This document shows, in pieces, positions 5,189-5,275 of a DNA stretch of 5,275 nucleotides (positions are counted from its first letter, which is position 1; each line of letters starts with the position of its first letter). The notes beneath the pieces are model-generated. The model searched no databases. It was given only the letters and a program-made list of their open reading frames with translations, and was not told the origin of the DNA. The stretch comes from Sulfolobaceae archaeon (GTDB taxonomy: Archaea > Thermoproteota > Thermoprotei_A > Sulfolobales > Sulfolobaceae). The stretch lies in contig JAPYVG010000108.1 of NCBI GenBank assembly GCA_028277025.1, positions 1 to 5,275 of the forward strand, in the 5' to 3' direction. The translations under genes and the position numbers were made by a program.

Positions 5189-5275
5189 TCGTATAATTTT
5201 TTCTAACCCAGAAAATTTTGTAATTAGAGAAAAAGTTAAGGGAGATGTAGTCTGGTATTACTTTAGGGGAGAAAC

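Noticed and set aside
1..5275. CRISPR array or tRNA gene
   Set aside because: No regularly spaced direct repeats of CRISPR length and no cloverleaf with T-loop or anticodon-arm consensus were found on either strand.

Overview
The window looks like chromosomal DNA of a thermoacidophilic crenarchaeon of the Sulfolobales. It is AT-rich, codons such as AGA/AGG and ATA are frequent, and TATA boxes sit 26-27 bp before start codons, which predicts leaderless mRNAs. It also carries a secreted sedolisin (S53) acid protease of the kind Sulfolobales export. The organism is inferred from these features, not from a database match.

Layout. Bases 1-659 are a long AT-rich stretch holding a degenerate direct repeat, the left copy of a diverged inverted repeat (75-112), a small hairpin and one possible Cys-rich micro-ORF (460-552). 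Bases 660-2465 (+) encode a full-length pre-pro-sedolisin with its own promoter and a T-rich terminator. Bases 2466-3115 hold no intact recognised gene. They contain a TATA-like box, a GC-rich hairpin-rich island (about 2641-2790) and a decayed reading frame broken by a TAG (2875-3114), and probably represent insertion-sequence debris or a structured RNA.

Bases 5016 down to 3116 (-) are a tight two-gene operon. The first gene encodes a 178-aa protein with two winged-helix-like regions. It overlaps by ATGA a gene for a 455-aa AAA-type ATPase whose C-terminal third looks like a PD-(D/E)XK nuclease fold. The operon converges on the decayed frame, with one base between the two stop codons. Beyond its promoter lies the right copy of the inverted repeat (5151-5188).

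How the parts work together. The protease is an independent nutritional or extracellular enzyme. The winged-helix plus ATPase-nuclease pair is the most intriguing part: a DNA-binding adaptor co-translated with an NTP-driven, possibly nucleolytic partner, next to mobile-element-like debris and bracketed with the protease by inverted copies of one upstream sequence. It is a candidate uncharacterised DNA-processing or defence module; that role is inference.
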